From the NCBI GenBank assembly GCA_934668605.1, contig CAKUNY010000088.1, forward strand, positions 1 to 7,909: a stretch of 7,909 nucleotides of DNA. Reading direction: 5' to 3'. A model generated the notes under the pieces. The model saw only the letters and a program-made list of their open reading frames with translations. It ran no database searches and was not told the origin of the DNA. Of the stretch, positions 6,649-7,909 are shown in pieces (position 1 is the stretch's first letter; each line of letters starts with the position of its first letter). This DNA is from an uncultured Oscillospiraceae bacterium (lineage in GTDB: Bacteria; Bacillota; Clostridia; Oscillospirales; Oscillospiraceae). The position numbers were made by a program, and so were the translations under genes.

Positions 6649-6677
6649 GCATATTTGCGGGCGCGCGGCCATACGAT
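6649..6677 (+). promoter_or_regulatory. Sigma-E-type promoter of spoIID
   Basis: GCATATT (6649-6655) is an exact match to the sigma-E -35 consensus KMATATT. CATACGAT (6670-6677) matches the -10 consensus CATACAHT at seven of eight positions, and the spacer is 14 bases, the usual value. SpoIID is a known sigma-E regulon member, which supports the call. The start of transcription would be near 6684, so the mRNA leader is only about 15 bases and begins almost at the ribosome binding site. Confidence 0.8.
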
Positions 6678-6698
6678 GGAGCAAAAGGAGGGGTTTCC

Positions 6699-7721
6699 AT
6701 GAAAACAATCCTATCGTGCGCGCTCTTGGCGGCGCTGGCCTTCGGGCTTCTGCCGGGGATAGACAGAAATCCGGAAAAAGCGGACGACGGCCTTGTTCTT
6801 CTGGTCGAAGCGGATACATCGCAGGAAGCGCCGGCACAGACTGGTTCCGGTACGGCAGATATCGCCGAACCGGCGCAGGCTCCGGATGCTCAAACCGTCC
6901 GGCTTCTTGCGGGGGAGGATGTTCTTGAGCTTTCGATGCAGGAGTATCTGACGGGCGTTCTGCTCAGCGAAATGCCGGTAAGCTTTTCACCCGAGGCGCG
7001 CAAGGCGCAGGCGGTTGCCGCCCGCACGTTTACCTGCCGGAGGCTCCGGAATCCAAAGCATACACAAGCGGACGTGTGCGCCGATTCTGCCTGCTGTCAG
7101 GCGTGGACAAGTCGGGAGGAGCTGGAGCGGAAATACGGGGAGGAATTTGAATCGATCTGGAAGACGGCGCAGGAGCTTGTGCGGAAGACGGCGGGGGAGG
7201 TTATGACCTATGACGGCCAGCTCATTGACGCGGTCTATTTTTCCTGCTCCGGCGGGGCGACGGAAGCGGCGGTCGCGGTATGGGGAACGGACGTGCCGTA
7301 TTTGCAGTCGGTCGAGAGCCCGGGAGAAGAACTCGCGCCCCGATTTTCCTCGCAGGCGGTCTTTTCGCCTGCGGAATTTTCCGAGATCCTGCTCGATGAA
7401 AACTCCGTTGTAGATCTGGGAGAAAATCCGGCGGCATGGCTGGGGGAGACGGCGTACACGGATGGGGGAAGCGTGGAAACGTGCGAGATTGGAGGCGTTT
7501 TCTTTTCGGGTGTCTCGCTCCGGCGAATGTTTGGCCTCAATTCCGCGCGCTTTACGCTCTCCTTTACGGACGGGCAGTTCGTGTTTGACGTGCGCGGCTT
7601 CGGCCATCGGGTCGGCATGAGCCAGTACGGCGCGGAAAACATGGCGCGGCTCGGCTTTTCCTACCGGACGATTCTTCTTTATTACTATCAGGGCGCGGAA
7701 ATAGAGAAAAACATGGCATAA
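6699..7721 (+). CDS. spoIID: Stage II sporulation protein D (SpoIID), engulfment lytic transglycosylase
   Basis: This 340-residue protein (Bacillus SpoIID is about the same length) cleaves peptidoglycan glycan strands during engulfment, working with SpoIIP and SpoIIM in the mother-cell membrane. A hydrophobic N-terminal helix (residues 3-19) anchors it. The SpoIID/LytB domain starts near 68 and includes SMQEYLTGVLLSEMP with probable catalytic Glu91, EARKAQAVAART (99-110), YFSCSGGATE (180-189) and GFGHRVGMSQYGA (300-312). His121, Cys127 and Cys133 have the spacing of the zinc site known from the Clostridioides difficile enzyme. I chose ATG 6699 because AAAAGGAGGGG (6683-6693) lies just before it. 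The in-frame ATG at 6639 would add 20 residues that lie upstream of the sigma-E promoter and destroy the signal-anchor start. SpoIIP and SpoIIM are not in the window. Confidence 0.95.
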   Translation: MKTILSCALLAALAFGLLPGIDRNPEKADDGLVLLVEADTSQEAPAQTGSGTADIAEPAQAPDAQTVRLLAGEDVLELSMQEYLTGVLLSEMPVSFSPEARKAQAVAARTFTCRRLRNPKHTQADVCADSACCQAWTSREELERKYGEEFESIWKTAQELVRKTAGEVMTYDGQLIDAVYFSCSGGATEAAVAVWGTDVPYLQSVESPGEELAPRFSSQAVFSPAEFSEILLDENSVVDLGENPAAWLGETAYTDGGSVETCEIGGVFFSGVSLRRMFGLNSARFTLSFTDGQFVFDVRGFGHRVGMSQYGAENMARLGFSYRTILLYYYQGAEIEKNMA

Positions 7722-7750
7722 AAAATCCGCCCCGGGAAACCCGGAGCGGA
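7720..7750 (-). terminator. G+C-rich terminator between spoIID and secG
   Basis: TCCGCCCCGGG (7726-7736) pairs with CCCGGAGCGGA (7740-7750) with one C/A mismatch and an AAA loop. On the minus strand it is followed by six T (complement of 7720-7725), so it chiefly ends secG. The A tract overlaps the spoIID stop codon. The hairpin may also slow plus-strand transcription, but no T run follows on that side. Confidence 0.8.
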
Positions 7751-7759
7751 AGCTTGATC

Positions 7760-7909
7760 TTAGAACAGGTTCAGAACGAAGGTCAGAACCAGGAACGCCG
7801 CGCCAATCCACTTGGTCGCGCTGGCGAGCTTTGCGTCGAGCGCCTTGGACTTGTTCTTGCCCATGAAGCTGTTGTCGCTGCCGGCGATGGCAGAGGACAA
7901 ACCGGCGCT
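7760..7909 (-). CDS. secG: SecG preprotein translocase subunit, C-terminal part (5' end outside window)
   Basis: The minus strand encodes the last 49 residues of a protein that continues beyond the window edge, reading SAGLSSAIAGSDNSFMGKNK, then SKALDAKLASATK, then the hydrophobic WIGAAFLVLTFVLNLF and a TAA stop. This is the typical C-terminal half of SecG: a glycine/serine-rich loop, the F-x-GKNK motif, a charged ALDAKLA-type stretch and the second membrane helix. SecG binds SecYE and assists SecA-driven protein export through the cytoplasmic membrane. SecG proteins are usually 70-90 residues, so about 25-35 residues with the first helix are missing to the right. It is convergent with spoIID and ends 10 bases from the shared terminator. 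Confidence 0.88.
   Translation of the reverse strand, partial: SAGLSSAIAGSDNSFMGKNKSKALDAKLASATKWIGAAFLVLTFVLNLF

Noticed and set aside
6639..6698. Upstream in-frame ATG for spoIID adding 20 residues
   Set aside because: It lies upstream of the sigma-E promoter, has no ribosome binding site, and would bury the N-terminal anchor. The ATG at 6699 has an excellent AGGAGGGG.
6987..7811. 274-aa minus-strand open frame across spoIID and into the secG end
   Set aside because: It is antisense to a clear SpoIID gene, is arginine- and proline-rich as expected of a mirror frame in G+C-rich DNA, and overlaps secG in another frame.

Overview
The window comes from a spore-forming member of the Clostridia. 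A genus in the Oscillospiraceae/Ruminococcaceae is my best guess, from the moderately high G+C of the host genes, the SpoIID and CotJC proteins, a solute-binding lipoprotein and SecG. It has two parts of different composition: a more A+T-rich stretch (about 1-2115) that is the right end of a mobile element, and a G+C-richer host chromosome (about 2117-7909).

Mobile part: two back-to-back intrinsic terminators (31-109) close an upstream transcript that lies outside the window. A leader of roughly 190 bases follows, then a 56-aa small gene with a strong ribosome binding site (300-470), then a complete 517-aa large serine recombinase (519-2072). About 45 bases after the recombinase stop the sequence becomes the last ~66 codons of cotJC, a manganese-catalase-like spore coat gene (about 2117-2314). 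The simplest reading is that the recombinase integrated its element into cotJC and that this junction is the right attachment site. The 5' part of cotJC should lie at the far left end of the element, outside the window. CotJC is a mother-cell sporulation protein, and the layout resembles developmentally excised elements such as skin in sigK and SPbeta in spsM. That is the most interesting hypothesis here.

Host part: two minus-strand genes, each with its own terminator and promoter. The first encodes a 791-aa lipoprotein with a propeller-like N-terminal half and an extracellular solute-binding C-terminal half (2361-4736). The second encodes a 559-aa membrane-anchored protein with TPRs, a small beta-sandwich-like domain and about 13 leucine-rich repeats (4882-6561). 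Diverging from the second is spoIID (6699-7721, plus strand). The 137-base divergent region holds a perfect-consensus sigma-A promoter facing left and a near-consensus sigma-E promoter facing right, with a 9-bp direct repeat around them. The window ends with the 3' part of secG (minus strand), convergent with spoIID across a G+C-rich terminator.

No CRISPR array, tRNA, rRNA or IS element was seen.
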